Source of the DNA: an uncultured Ruminococcus sp.
GTDB taxonomy: Bacteria; Bacillota; Clostridia; Oscillospirales; CAG-272
Assembly: GCA_902765885.1 (NCBI GenBank)
Contig: CACXBN010000343.1
Location: 1 to 18,846 of the forward strand
Reading direction: 5' to 3'
Length of the DNA: 18,846 nt
Below are positions 1 through 7,399 of this stretch, one piece after another; the stretch's first letter is position 1; each line of letters begins with the position of its first letter. Made by a program: the position numbers and the translations under genes. Below the pieces are notes generated by a model, which was not told the origin of the DNA, did no database searches, and worked only from the letters and a program-made list of their open reading frames with translations.

Positions 1-1
1 C

Positions 2-886
2 GCCACTACTGTGGAAAATTACAGAAAACTCAAGGAAGCGGGCATTGGAACATACATCCTGTTCCAGGAAACATACCACAAAGAGAGCTATCTGCAACTT
101 CACCCGACAGGTCCCAAACACGATTACGCATACCATACAGAAGCCATGGACAGAGCGATGGAGGGCGGAATCGATGACGTAGGTCTCGGAGTCCTGTTCG
201 GACTCGAGAAGTACCGCTATGAATTTGCTGGTCTTATCATGCATGCTGAACATCTTGAAGCCGTGCATGGAGTAGGTCCTCACACAATAAGCGTGCCCAG
301 ACTCAAGAGGGCAGATGATATCAACCCGGATGATTTTGACAATGGTATAGATGACGATATTTTTGCCAAGATAACAGCCTGCATTAGGCTGGCAGTTCCG
401 TATACGGGAATAATAATATCAACAAGAGAATCCGAACAGACAAGGGCAAAACTGCTTCGTCTCGGAGTATCTCAGGTAAGCGGAGGATCAAGGACATCTG
501 TCGGAGGTTATACCGAAAAGGAAAGGCCGCATGACACCGAGCAATTTGATGTGTCTGACCAAAGAAGCCTTGATGAGGTGGTGCTTTGGCTTCTTAACAA
601 TGGGCATATCCCGTCTTTCTGTACTGCATGCTACAGAGCGGGACGCACTGGAGACAGATTCATGAGTTTGTGCAAATCCGGCCAGATTGTCAACTGCTGC
701 CACCCGAATGCGCTTATGACTCTGACTGAATACCTCGTTGACTATGCGGGAGAAGAAACCAAGAGAAAAGGGTTTGAAGTCATAAGCAGAGAACTTGAGA
801 ATATTCCGAATGAGAAAGTCAGAAGAATCGCTGCACAGAACATAGAAGACATTAAAAATTCGAACAAAAGAGATTTCAGATTCTGA
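2..886 (+). CDS. hydG: [FeFe]-hydrogenase maturase HydG, C-terminal part (5' end outside window)
   Basis: HydG is a radical-SAM tyrosine lyase that supplies the CO and cyanide ligands of the hydrogenase H-cluster. The frame is open from the first bases of the window, so the N-terminal third, which should carry the radical-SAM CxxxCxxC motif, is missing; about 294 codons remain of the roughly 470 usual for the family. The GTG at 11 is only an internal valine. Visible family features are ETYHKESY near the cut, the DVGLGVLFGL stretch, SGGSRTSVGGY, and the C-terminal auxiliary-cluster signature CTAC followed 22 residues later by Cys (the second Cys of NCC), i.e. CX2CX22C. This signature separates HydG from ThiH and other relatives. 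hydF follows after 25 nt, supporting a shared transcript. No hydE or hydA is visible; they may lie upstream. Confidence 0.95.
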   Translation, partial: ATTVENYRKLKEAGIGTYILFQETYHKESYLQLHPTGPKHDYAYHTEAMDRAMEGGIDDVGLGVLFGLEKYRYEFAGLIMHAEHLEAVHGVGPHTISVPRLKRADDINPDDFDNGIDDDIFAKITACIRLAVPYTGIIISTRESEQTRAKLLRLGVSQVSGGSRTSVGGYTEKERPHDTEQFDVSDQRSLDEVVLWLLNNGHIPSFCTACYRAGRTGDRFMSLCKSGQIVNCCHPNALMTLTEYLVDYAGEETKRKGFEVISRELENIPNEKVRRIAAQNIEDIKNSNKRDFRF

Positions 887-911
887 GTACATACCGATTG
901 GAGAATAGAGC

Positions 912-2105
912 ATGGGGTTAAATGAAACTGTTTCTGCGGAAAGAATACATATCAGTTTCTTCGGCAGAAGAAACGTGGGTAAATCTTCCCTTGTCAATGC
1001 AGTCACGGGACAGGCTCTTTCTGTTGTTTCTGATGTTGAGGGGACGACCACTGACCCAGTAAAAAAAGCCATGGAAATACTCCCTTTGGGCCCTGTACTC
1101 ATAACAGATACGCCGGGATTCGACGACGAAGGAGAACTGGGACTTCTGAGAGTAAAAAAAGCAGAGGAGATTCTTGCCAAAACCGACATTGCAGTTTTTG
1201 TGGCAGAAGCCGGAAGAGAACTGTATGATGATGAAATTGAATTCATCAAAATACTGGAGAGGAAAAAAATACCTTACGTTATAGCATATAACAAGGCTGA
1301 TATTTGCGAAGGTGCTGCGTACAAAGGCAATGCGCTTGCAGTGAGCGCGAAAACCGGACTGAATATAGAATCACTCAAAGAAATGTTAGGCAGACTTGCC
1401 CCGCCTGAAAACAGGAGACACATTATTATTGATTTTATAGAAAAGGGAGACACAGTGATACTTGTCTGCCCCATTGATGAATCAGCTCCGAAGGGACGAA
1501 TAATTCTGCCGCAGCAGCAGACCCTCAGAGAAATTCTCGACAATGGTTCTGCCGCCTGTGTATGTCAGCCGTCAGAACTCCCGGCAGTGCTTGAAAATCT
1601 CAAAAGGCCACCAAAAGCGGTCGTTACCGATTCGCAGGCTTTCAGAGAGGTTTCGGGAATTGTTCCTGACAACATCATTCTAACTTCTTTCTCGATTTTA
1701 TTCGCTAGATACAAGGGAGAACTTGATGTTTTGGTAGAAGGTGCAAAGGCACTCAGAAAACTCGAGGACGGAAACAGGGTCCTTATCTCGGAGGGATGCA
1801 CCCACCACAGACAATGCGGTGACATAGGAACGGTAAAATTGCCTGCCTTGATTGAGAAGGTCCTTAAGGTCAAGCCGTGCTATGAATTCACTTCCGGAGC
1901 AGAATTCAGAAGATCCCTGTCAGATTATGCACTCGTAATACATTGCGGAGGATGCATGCTTAATGAAGCGGAGATGAAGTCAAGAATCGGGACGGCAAAG
2001 GAAGCAGGAGTCCCGATAGTCAATTACGGAATGGCCATAGCCGAACTGAACGGGATTTTAGACAGAAGTCTCAGCATTTTTCAGAATGAAACACACTCAA
2101 ATTAA
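912..2105 (+). CDS. hydF: [FeFe]-hydrogenase H-cluster maturation GTPase HydF
   Basis: HydF is the GTPase scaffold on which the diiron subcluster is assembled before transfer to apo-hydrogenase. The 397-residue length is normal. The N-terminal GTPase domain shows the P-loop GRRNVGKS (about 18-25), the T-rich switch EGTTTDP, DTPG (66-69), the NKAD base-recognition motif and SAK. A central dimerisation region follows. The C-terminal cluster domain has CTH (C296, H298) and, about 45 residues later, HCGGC (H344, C345, C348), matching the family CxH...HCxxC ligand pattern. The start at 912 is preceded by GGAG at a reasonable distance. It lies 25 nt after hydG. No terminator is evident before the next promoter at 2125. 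Confidence 0.97.
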   Translation: MGLNETVSAERIHISFFGRRNVGKSSLVNAVTGQALSVVSDVEGTTTDPVKKAMEILPLGPVLITDTPGFDDEGELGLLRVKKAEEILAKTDIAVFVAEAGRELYDDEIEFIKILERKKIPYVIAYNKADICEGAAYKGNALAVSAKTGLNIESLKEMLGRLAPPENRRHIIIDFIEKGDTVILVCPIDESAPKGRIILPQQQTLREILDNGSAACVCQPSELPAVLENLKRPPKAVVTDSQAFREVSGIVPDNIILTSFSILFARYKGELDVLVEGAKALRKLEDGNRVLISEGCTHHRQCGDIGTVKLPALIEKVLKVKPCYEFTSGAEFRRSLSDYALVIHCGGCMLNEAEMKSRIGTAKEAGVPIVNYGMAIAELNGILDRSLSIFQNETHSN

Positions 2106-2124
2106 ACATCACAAATCTCTTTGA

Positions 2125-2153
2125 TTGACAATGCCAAAACCAGATGGTATAAT
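2125..2153 (+). promoter_or_regulatory. Sigma-A-type promoter for the RHH-mscL pair
   Basis: A perfect TTGACA (2125-2130) and a perfect TATAAT (2148-2153) are separated by exactly 17 nt. The transcription start should fall near 2160, just ahead of the GGAGG at 2172-2176. The promoter lies inside the apparent 5' extension of the small downstream ORF, which rules out upstream in-frame starts for that gene. Confidence 0.85.
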
Positions 2154-2181
2154 CAAAACAGTTCAGGGTTCGGAGGTAAAA

Positions 2182-2391
2182 ATGGCTCAGAAAAATAAAG
2201 TCATGATGTCGGTAAGAATAGATGAAGATCTGTACAGGAAGATGCTCGCTGTTGCAAAGGCCGAAGGAAGAGATGAGAACAATCATATGCTTCATCTTAT
2301 CAGGACCAATGTTGCATATTACGAAAGAATCCATGGTAAGATCAATACTTCAGACATCGTAATCCCTGAATCTTCGGAAACTGAAAAATAA
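2182..2391 (+). CDS. Small ribbon-helix-helix (Arc/CopG-like) DNA-binding protein
   Basis: This 69-residue protein has the layout of a ribbon-helix-helix repressor: a short basic start, a beta-strand (KVMMSVRID, residues 6-14), helix A (about 15-29, EDLYRKMLAVAKAEG), a turn, and helix B (about 35-51). An acidic tail of about 18 residues follows. RHH proteins dimerise and insert the paired strands into the DNA major groove; DNA binding here is inferred from the fold pattern only. The start at 2182 is chosen because GGAGG sits 5 nt upstream and the promoter occupies the earlier in-frame codons. mscL begins 15 nt downstream with its own RBS right after the stop, so the two are probably co-transcribed. 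The protein may autoregulate this promoter, but I saw no clear operator repeat. Confidence 0.75.
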   Translation: MAQKNKVMMSVRIDEDLYRKMLAVAKAEGRDENNHMLHLIRTNVAYYERIHGKINTSDIVIPESSETEK

Positions 2392-2406
2392 TTTTTGGAG
2401 GGTATC

Positions 2407-2889
2407 ATGGCAAAGAAAGAAAAAAAGAAAAATTCGCTTTGGTCTGAGTTTAAGACATTTCTGACTAGAGGAAATGTCCTTGACATGGCAGTAGGCGTTA
2501 TCATTGCCACAGCATTCGGCAAAATAACGACAAGTCTTGTTAACGACATATTCATGCCGTTCATAAGCTTCATTTTCGGTGCAAGAGATATGACAGCTCT
2601 CAACATTGTCGTTCGTGAAGCCGTTATGGATGGCGACACCGTTGTAAAGGAAGCTATCACAATCGGATTCGGCACATTTGTGGCTGCTATAATCGACTTC
2701 ATACTTGTAGCACTTGTTGTATTCCTGATTGTAAAAACATTTAACAAGATTCATGAAAAGGCAGAAGCCAAGAAGAAGGCAGAGGAAGAAGCCAAAAAGG
2801 CTGCTGAAGAGGAAAAACCCGCAGAACCCTCCGAAGAAATACTGCTTCTCCGTGAAATTCGCGATTCTTTGAAGAAAGACGAAGAATAA
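2407..2889 (+). CDS. mscL: Large-conductance mechanosensitive channel MscL
   Basis: MscL forms a homopentameric stretch-activated pore in the inner membrane that releases solutes during hypo-osmotic shock. The 160-residue protein has the family order: an N-terminal amphipathic segment ending FKTFLTRGNVLDMAVGV, TM1 (about 24-50) with the small-residue pore face, a periplasmic loop (about 58-83), TM2 (about 84-110), and a cytoplasmic C-terminal helix (EEILLLREIRDSL, about 143-155). A Lys/Glu/Ala-rich charged linker (about 115-141) makes it somewhat longer than the typical 130-150 residues. The start is the ATG at 2407 with GGAGGG at 2397-2402; the in-frame TTG at 2395 would bury that RBS. The gene follows the RHH protein by 15 nt. 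Confidence 0.95.
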   Translation: MAKKEKKKNSLWSEFKTFLTRGNVLDMAVGVIIATAFGKITTSLVNDIFMPFISFIFGARDMTALNIVVREAVMDGDTVVKEAITIGFGTFVAAIIDFILVALVVFLIVKTFNKIHEKAEAKKKAEEEAKKAAEEEKPAEPSEEILLLREIRDSLKKDEE

Positions 2890-2920
2890 CGCCAAGGCAG
2901 AATATAAACTTGAGCTTGCT

Positions 2921-3113
2921 ATGGCGGAAATATACGATGCCGCAAAAGAGAGAATCAAGTCGGCAGAAACTTCCGCTGTAGAGGAAAAAGTTAAAAAAGA
3001 AACTCAGGAAGATAGCCGGAAAAATGATTCTTGCGGGAATTATATGTTTCCTTGGATGTCTTATTGGTGATTTTGATAAAATATCCTGTCTGATCACAGG
3101 AAAAACAAAATAA
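2921..3113 (+). pseudogene. Possible frameshifted small membrane-protein gene downstream of mscL
   Basis: Two consecutive short frames look like parts of one protein. The first, from ATG 2921, encodes a charged, helical segment (MAEIYDAAKERIKSAETSA) and stops at 3068-3070. The second, open from about 2980 in the +1 frame to TAA 3111-3113, encodes a basic stretch followed by one hydrophobic segment (KMILAGIICFLGCLIG). Removing one A from the A6 run at 2993-2998 would fuse them into a 63-residue protein with a charged N-terminus, a Lys/Arg-rich anchor, one membrane span and a short tail. This may be a decayed gene, a sequencing or assembly indel in the homopolymer, or coincidence. No good RBS is visible at 2921. 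No homologue is recognised. Confidence 0.35.
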
Positions 3114-3121
3114 CAAAACAT

Positions 3122-3165
3122 GCAGTACATGGATTTCAAAGCCGGATTCGTGTACTGCTTTTTTT
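3122..3165 (+). terminator. Intrinsic terminator after the mscL transcript
   Basis: An 8-bp stem, GCAGTACA (3122-3129) with TGTACTGC (3151-3158), is followed by seven T residues (3159-3165). It closes the RHH-mscL unit just before the lepA promoter. Confidence 0.85.
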
Positions 3166-3224
3166 GCGGATGCTTACAGGAATTTTGCGACACCATTGCC
3201 GCTGTATATGATGTTCTGGATACC

Positions 3225-3253
3225 TTGAATTTGTGGTGGCATTTTGGTATAAT
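3225..3253 (+). promoter_or_regulatory. Sigma-A-type promoter for lepA and the following genes
   Basis: TTGAAT (3225-3230) and a perfect TATAAT (3248-3253) lie 17 nt apart. The predicted start is near 3260, giving a leader of about 50 nt before lepA. No further promoter of this quality was found between lepA and the lipoprotein gene ending at 10491. Confidence 0.8.
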
Positions 3254-3308
3254 GAAATTTACGAAAAAAGGACAAGTATTAATTCAAATATACAAAAAAG
3301 AGGAACAA

Positions 3309-5129
3309 ATGGCCGTAACAGAAAAGCAGAAAAAAATAAGAAATTTTTCTATAATTGCTCACATAGACCATGGTAAATCAACTCTTGCTGACAGGATATT
3401 GGAGTTTTCGAATACCGTTGCCGCACGTGATATGGAGGAACAGCTTCTTGACAATATGGACCTTGAAAGGGAAAGGGGCATAACCATCAAGGCACGTGCA
3501 GTGAGGATAGACTACAATGCCCCCGACGGGGAAACATATGCCCTGAATATGATAGATACCCCAGGACATGTCGACTTTAACTATGAAGTGTCAAGATCGC
3601 TTAATGCATGTGAAGGAGCTCTCCTTGTCGTTGACGCAACGCAGGGAATCGAAGCGCAGACTCTTGCTAATGCCTATCTTGCCGTCGATGCCGATCTGGA
3701 GATCGTTCCCGTGATAAACAAGATAGATCTCCCTTCTGCCATGCCGGATAAATGCAAAGCGGAAATCGAGGATGTTATCGGTATTCCGGCAATGGATGCT
3801 CCCGTAATATCAGCAAAAACGGGTCAGAATATATCCGACGTCATGGAAGCCATAATCAGAGATATTCCATATCCGAAAGGTGACCCGGATGCTCCACTTA
3901 AGTGCCTCATTTTTGATTCTGTTTACAACAGTTATCTCGGTGTTGTCGTGTATATCAGGGTCAAGGAAGGAACGTTGAAAGTTGGAGAAAAGGTCAGACT
4001 CATGAATACTGGCGCGGAGTTTGACGTTGTCGAAGTTGGAGTAATGGATCCGTTTGGATTAAGACCCACAGGAGAGTTGTCTGCCGGAGAGGTCGGATAT
4101 TTTACCGCGTCTATAAAAAATGTTGCCGATACTCGTGTCGGTGATACTGTTACACATGCCGAAAATCCTGCTGACGAACCGCTTCCCGGATTCAAGAAAG
4201 TTCAGTCCATGGTTTTTGCTGGAATATATCCCGCTGACGGTGCCAGATATAACGAAACAAAGGATGCACTGGAAAAATTGCAGCTTAATGACGCCGCATT
4301 TACTTTTGAACCCGAAACTTCAATAGCGCTCGGATTCGGATTCAGGTGCGGTTTTCTGGGACTGCTGCATATGGAAATAATAGAGGAAAGACTTGAAAGA
4401 GAATTCAATCTTGACCTCATTACTACAGCACCCAGCGTAATTTACGAAATAACCAAGAAAAACGGTGATGTCGTCAAGATAGACAACCCGACCAACTATC
4501 CCGCGCCGGACGAAATAGAAACGGCCTCCGAACCTATAGTTGCGGCTTCCATAATAACGCCGACTGAATTCACAGGCGGAATAATGGATCTCTGCCAGGA
4601 CAGACGCGGTGAGTTCATAGATATGAAGTACATAGATACCGGAAGGGTAGAACTTCACTATAAGCTTCCGCTCAATGAAATCATATATGATTTCTTTGAT
4701 GCTCTCAAATCACGAAGCCGCGGATATGCATCACTTGATTACGAGCTTTCAGGATATGAGCCATCCAATCTCGTCAAACTGGATTTCCTGCTTAACGGAG
4801 AGATGGTCGATGCTCTCACCTTTATAGTTCATGCAGACAAGGCATATGCGAGGGCAAGAAAGATTGCGGAAAAACTTAAAGACAATATTCCGAGACAGCT
4901 CTTTGAAGTTCCGATTCAGGCTGCCATCGGGTCTAAGGTGATAGCGCGAGAGACAGTCAGAGCTCTCAGAAAAGATGTTCTTGCAAAGTGCTACGGCGGT
5001 GACATAACCAGAAAGAAAAAACTTCTTGAAAAACAGAAGGAAGGAAAGAAGAAGATGCGTCAGCTCGGATCCGTTCAGGTATCGCCTGAGGCATTTATGG
5101 CCGTACTTAAACTCGGAGACGACGACTGA
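3309..5129 (+). CDS. lepA: Elongation factor 4 (LepA), ribosomal back-translocase GTPase
   Basis: LepA/EF4 is a translational GTPase related to EF-G that acts on post-translocational or stalled ribosomes. The 606-residue protein has the usual length. G motifs are AHIDHGKS (17-24), the ERGITIKA switch I, DTPGHVDF and NKIDLP. Domain II, the EF-G-like domains (including the LGFGFRCGFLGLLHMEI stretch typical of LepA) and the LepA-specific C-terminal domain (GGDITRKKKLLEKQKEGKKK) are all present. The ATG at 3309 is preceded by AGAGGA at 3299-3304. A longer open frame reaches 3120 but overlaps the terminator and promoter, so it is not used. hemW follows after 33 nt, as in many Firmicutes. Confidence 0.98.
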   Translation: MAVTEKQKKIRNFSIIAHIDHGKSTLADRILEFSNTVAARDMEEQLLDNMDLERERGITIKARAVRIDYNAPDGETYALNMIDTPGHVDFNYEVSRSLNACEGALLVVDATQGIEAQTLANAYLAVDADLEIVPVINKIDLPSAMPDKCKAEIEDVIGIPAMDAPVISAKTGQNISDVMEAIIRDIPYPKGDPDAPLKCLIFDSVYNSYLGVVVYIRVKEGTLKVGEKVRLMNTGAEFDVVEVGVMDPFGLRPTGELSAGEVGYFTASIKNVADTRVGDTVTHAENPADEPLPGFKKVQSMVFAGIYPADGARYNETKDALEKLQLNDAAFTFEPETSIALGFGFRCGFLGLLHMEIIEERLEREFNLDLITTAPSVIYEITKKNGDVVKIDNPTNYPAPDEIETASEPIVAASIITPTEFTGGIMDLCQDRRGEFIDMKYIDTGRVELHYKLPLNEIIYDFFDALKSRSRGYASLDYELSGYEPSNLVKLDFLLNGEMVDALTFIVHADKAYARARKIAEKLKDNIPRQLFEVPIQAAIGSKVIARETVRALRKDVLAKCYGGDITRKKKLLEKQKEGKKKMRQLGSVQVSPEAFMAVLKLGDDD

Positions 5130-5162
5130 TAATGTGTATTTTACCGGAAAGGAGGGAGAACC

Positions 5163-6362
5163 GTGGCCAAAACAGAATACGAAAAAAAACTCGGACTGTA
5201 TTTTCACATTCCTTTTTGCCTATCAAAGTGTGCATACTGTGATTTCAATTCGGCACCCTGTGCCGATCATGAGATAATATCCAAGTACATAGACGCCATG
5301 ATCGCACATATGTCCAGCTATAAGAAAGCTGCCGAAGAGTACGATGTGGATACGATATTCATTGGCGGAGGCACTCCCACTTCAATTCCGATAAACGAGC
5401 TGGTCAGACTTATAAAAGCGATAAAGTCAAACTTCAATGTTGAGAAGGAAGCTGAATTCACTGTTGAATCAAATCCGGCAACAGTTGATAAGTCCTCTCT
5501 TGTAAAGCTCAGGAAACATGGTGTCAACAGATTAAGCATAGGGCTTCAGACCGCAGATGAAAATGAACTGAAGATCTTATCGAGGACACATTCAAGAAAA
5601 GATTTTTACAAATCGTTCCGGCTTGCGAGGGAAGCAAAATTCGACAATATTAATGTGGATCTGATGTTCGGCATTCCGATTCAGACACACAGTTCGCTCA
5701 TGCACACACTCAGATATGTCATGTCCCTGGGACCTGAACATATTTCACTGTACGATTTGAAAATAGAGCCCGGAACACGTTTCTATGACAATTATGAAGA
5801 AATAAGGCCATATCTTCCGGATGAAGATACTGACGTTAAAATGTATCTCGATTCCGTAAAGCTTCTTCAGGATAACGGGTATTTGCAATATGAAATATCT
5901 AATTTTTCCCGTCCGGGTAAAATGTGTGCTCATAATCTCAGATACTGGAACTGCGATGAATACCTGGGATTCGGAGTTAGTGCGCATTCGTATTTTGAAA
6001 ACAACAGGTTTTCCATCATACCGGACAGAGACATGTATATTGAAGCAATGCTGAATCCTCTTTCCAAGATCAGGGCCATTGAAAATCTTGAAGAAGTCGA
6101 AGAACGAGAGAGAATGGGAGAATATATCATGCTCAGGCTGAGGCTGAGCGATGGTATAGATCTGAAAGAATTCGAGAGACGTTTCGGATACTCGTTTGAA
6201 GAATTGTACGGTCAGAAATGCATGAGATTCCTGAGATCGGGTCATATGAGGATAAAAGCCGGAAAATTATCGCTTTCACCATCAGGAATGTTTATTTCAA
6301 ACTATATCATCTCCGATATTCTGGAATTTGAAGATTTCGGAAAGTATTATTTTGGATCATAA
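5163..6362 (+). CDS. hemW: Radical-SAM heme chaperone HemW (HemN-like)
   Basis: HemW proteins resemble coproporphyrinogen III dehydrogenase (HemN) but act as heme-binding chaperones that deliver heme to membrane targets. The 399-residue protein shows the radical-SAM cluster motif C19-LSK-C23-AY-C26, the SAM-binding GGGTPT (68-73), and the HemW-type HNLRYW...GFGVSAHS stretch in the second half. The gene starts at GTG 5163, chosen because AAGGAGGG lies 7 nt upstream. It is usual for HemW to sit next to lepA, and the name rests on sequence plus this neighbourhood. Many anaerobes carry it as a sole HemN-like gene often annotated oxygen-independent coproporphyrinogen oxidase. In many Firmicutes hrcA-grpE-dnaK would follow; here a dehydrogenase does. 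Confidence 0.9.
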   Translation: MAKTEYEKKLGLYFHIPFCLSKCAYCDFNSAPCADHEIISKYIDAMIAHMSSYKKAAEEYDVDTIFIGGGTPTSIPINELVRLIKAIKSNFNVEKEAEFTVESNPATVDKSSLVKLRKHGVNRLSIGLQTADENELKILSRTHSRKDFYKSFRLAREAKFDNINVDLMFGIPIQTHSSLMHTLRYVMSLGPEHISLYDLKIEPGTRFYDNYEEIRPYLPDEDTDVKMYLDSVKLLQDNGYLQYEISNFSRPGKMCAHNLRYWNCDEYLGFGVSAHSYFENNRFSIIPDRDMYIEAMLNPLSKIRAIENLEEVEERERMGEYIMLRLRLSDGIDLKEFERRFGYSFEELYGQKCMRFLRSGHMRIKAGKLSLSPSGMFISNYIISDILEFEDFGKYYFGS

Positions 6363-6383
6363 GCTCACAGGAGATATTGGGTC

Positions 6384-7391
6384 ATGAAAAAAGCCGTTTT
6401 TCTCGGTGCAGAAAACATAAATAATAACGTATATTCCAACGAAATAAAACAGAAACTGCGCTCGCATTACGAATTTGATTTTGACGGAACAATTGCAGAT
6501 GAGTCATTTGAAGAATTCAGGGACATTTTGAATAAAGCCGAATATGCATTTTCAACATGGGGAATGCCGCATTTGACAAAAGAACAGATTATGGAATATC
6601 TCCCTAATCTCAAAGCGGTATTCTACGCAGCAGGAACAGTTCAGAAATTCGCCCGTGAATTTCTTGAATGCGGAATATCGGTTTTCAGTGCGTGGGCGGC
6701 AAACGCTGTCCCGGTTGCGGAATATACATTTGCACAGATTGTTCTTGCATCAAAAGGATACTTTCAAAGATTGCACAGACAGCATCTGGGCGACGACTGG
6801 CATCACAGGAACGTACCGGTTGATTTTCCCGGAGCTTACGAGGTGAAAGTCGGTATCATAGGAGCCGGAATGATAGGCAAAATGGTCATAGAAAAGCTTA
6901 AAACGCTGCCCGGGTGCAGAATAATGGTGTATGATCCTTTTCTACCGGATGAAAGAGCCTCGGAGCTCGGAGTTGTCAAAACAACCCTTGATGAAGTTTT
7001 CTCGGAATGTGATATTATTTCCAATCATCTTGCAGATAACGAACAGACCAAAAAAATGCTTACCGGAAAGCATTTTGACATGATGAGAAGAGGAGCGGTT
7101 TTTATAAATACGGGAAGAGGAGCTCAGGTCGACGAAGAAGGCCTGATATCCGCCCTTGAAAAAGACAATACGAAAGTTGCTCTTCTTGATGTGACCATGC
7201 CTGAACCTCCGGAAAAGGGAAGCAAAATATATCTGCTTGATAACATTTTCCTTACTCCGCATATAGCAGGTTCAATCGGCAATGAGGTCCACAGAATGTC
7301 GGAATATATGTTTGAAGAGAGCTTAAAATTCGACAGAGGCGAGCCTACTCGCTATTCGGTAACACTTAAAATGCTTGAGACAATGGCATAG
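6384..7391 (+). CDS. D-isomer-specific 2-hydroxyacid dehydrogenase family protein
   Basis: This 335-residue protein belongs to the NAD-dependent D-2-hydroxyacid dehydrogenase family (phosphoglycerate, glyoxylate/hydroxypyruvate and D-lactate dehydrogenases). The Rossmann core has GAGMIG at 160-165 and an Asp ending the second strand (D184, VYDPF), which favours NAD over NADP. The catalytic triad appears as R245 (NTGRGAQVDE), E274 (in MPEPPEKGS) and H293 (TPHIAGS). The substrate half (1-105) is divergent, so the substrate cannot be named. The RBS is AGGAGAT about 9 nt before the ATG. It starts 21 nt after hemW and ends 8 nt before the flavoprotein gene. Linkage to an old-yellow-enzyme homologue and an SDR suggests a small catabolic or reductive pathway rather than serine synthesis. 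Confidence 0.88.
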   Translation: MKKAVFLGAENINNNVYSNEIKQKLRSHYEFDFDGTIADESFEEFRDILNKAEYAFSTWGMPHLTKEQIMEYLPNLKAVFYAAGTVQKFAREFLECGISVFSAWAANAVPVAEYTFAQIVLASKGYFQRLHRQHLGDDWHHRNVPVDFPGAYEVKVGIIGAGMIGKMVIEKLKTLPGCRIMVYDPFLPDERASELGVVKTTLDEVFSECDIISNHLADNEQTKKMLTGKHFDMMRRGAVFINTGRGAQVDEEGLISALEKDNTKVALLDVTMPEPPEKGSKIYLLDNIFLTPHIAGSIGNEVHRMSEYMFEESLKFDRGEPTRYSVTLKMLETMA

Positions 7392-7399
7392 GGAATATT

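Noticed and set aside
488..1249. 253-codon minus-strand ORF
   Set aside because: It is antisense to the hydG end and hydF start, both of which have clear family motifs.
3120..3308. 63-codon N-terminal extension of LepA
   Set aside because: It overlaps the terminator at 3122-3165 and the promoter at 3225-3253. The ATG at 3309 has a ribosome binding site and gives the normal LepA N-terminus.
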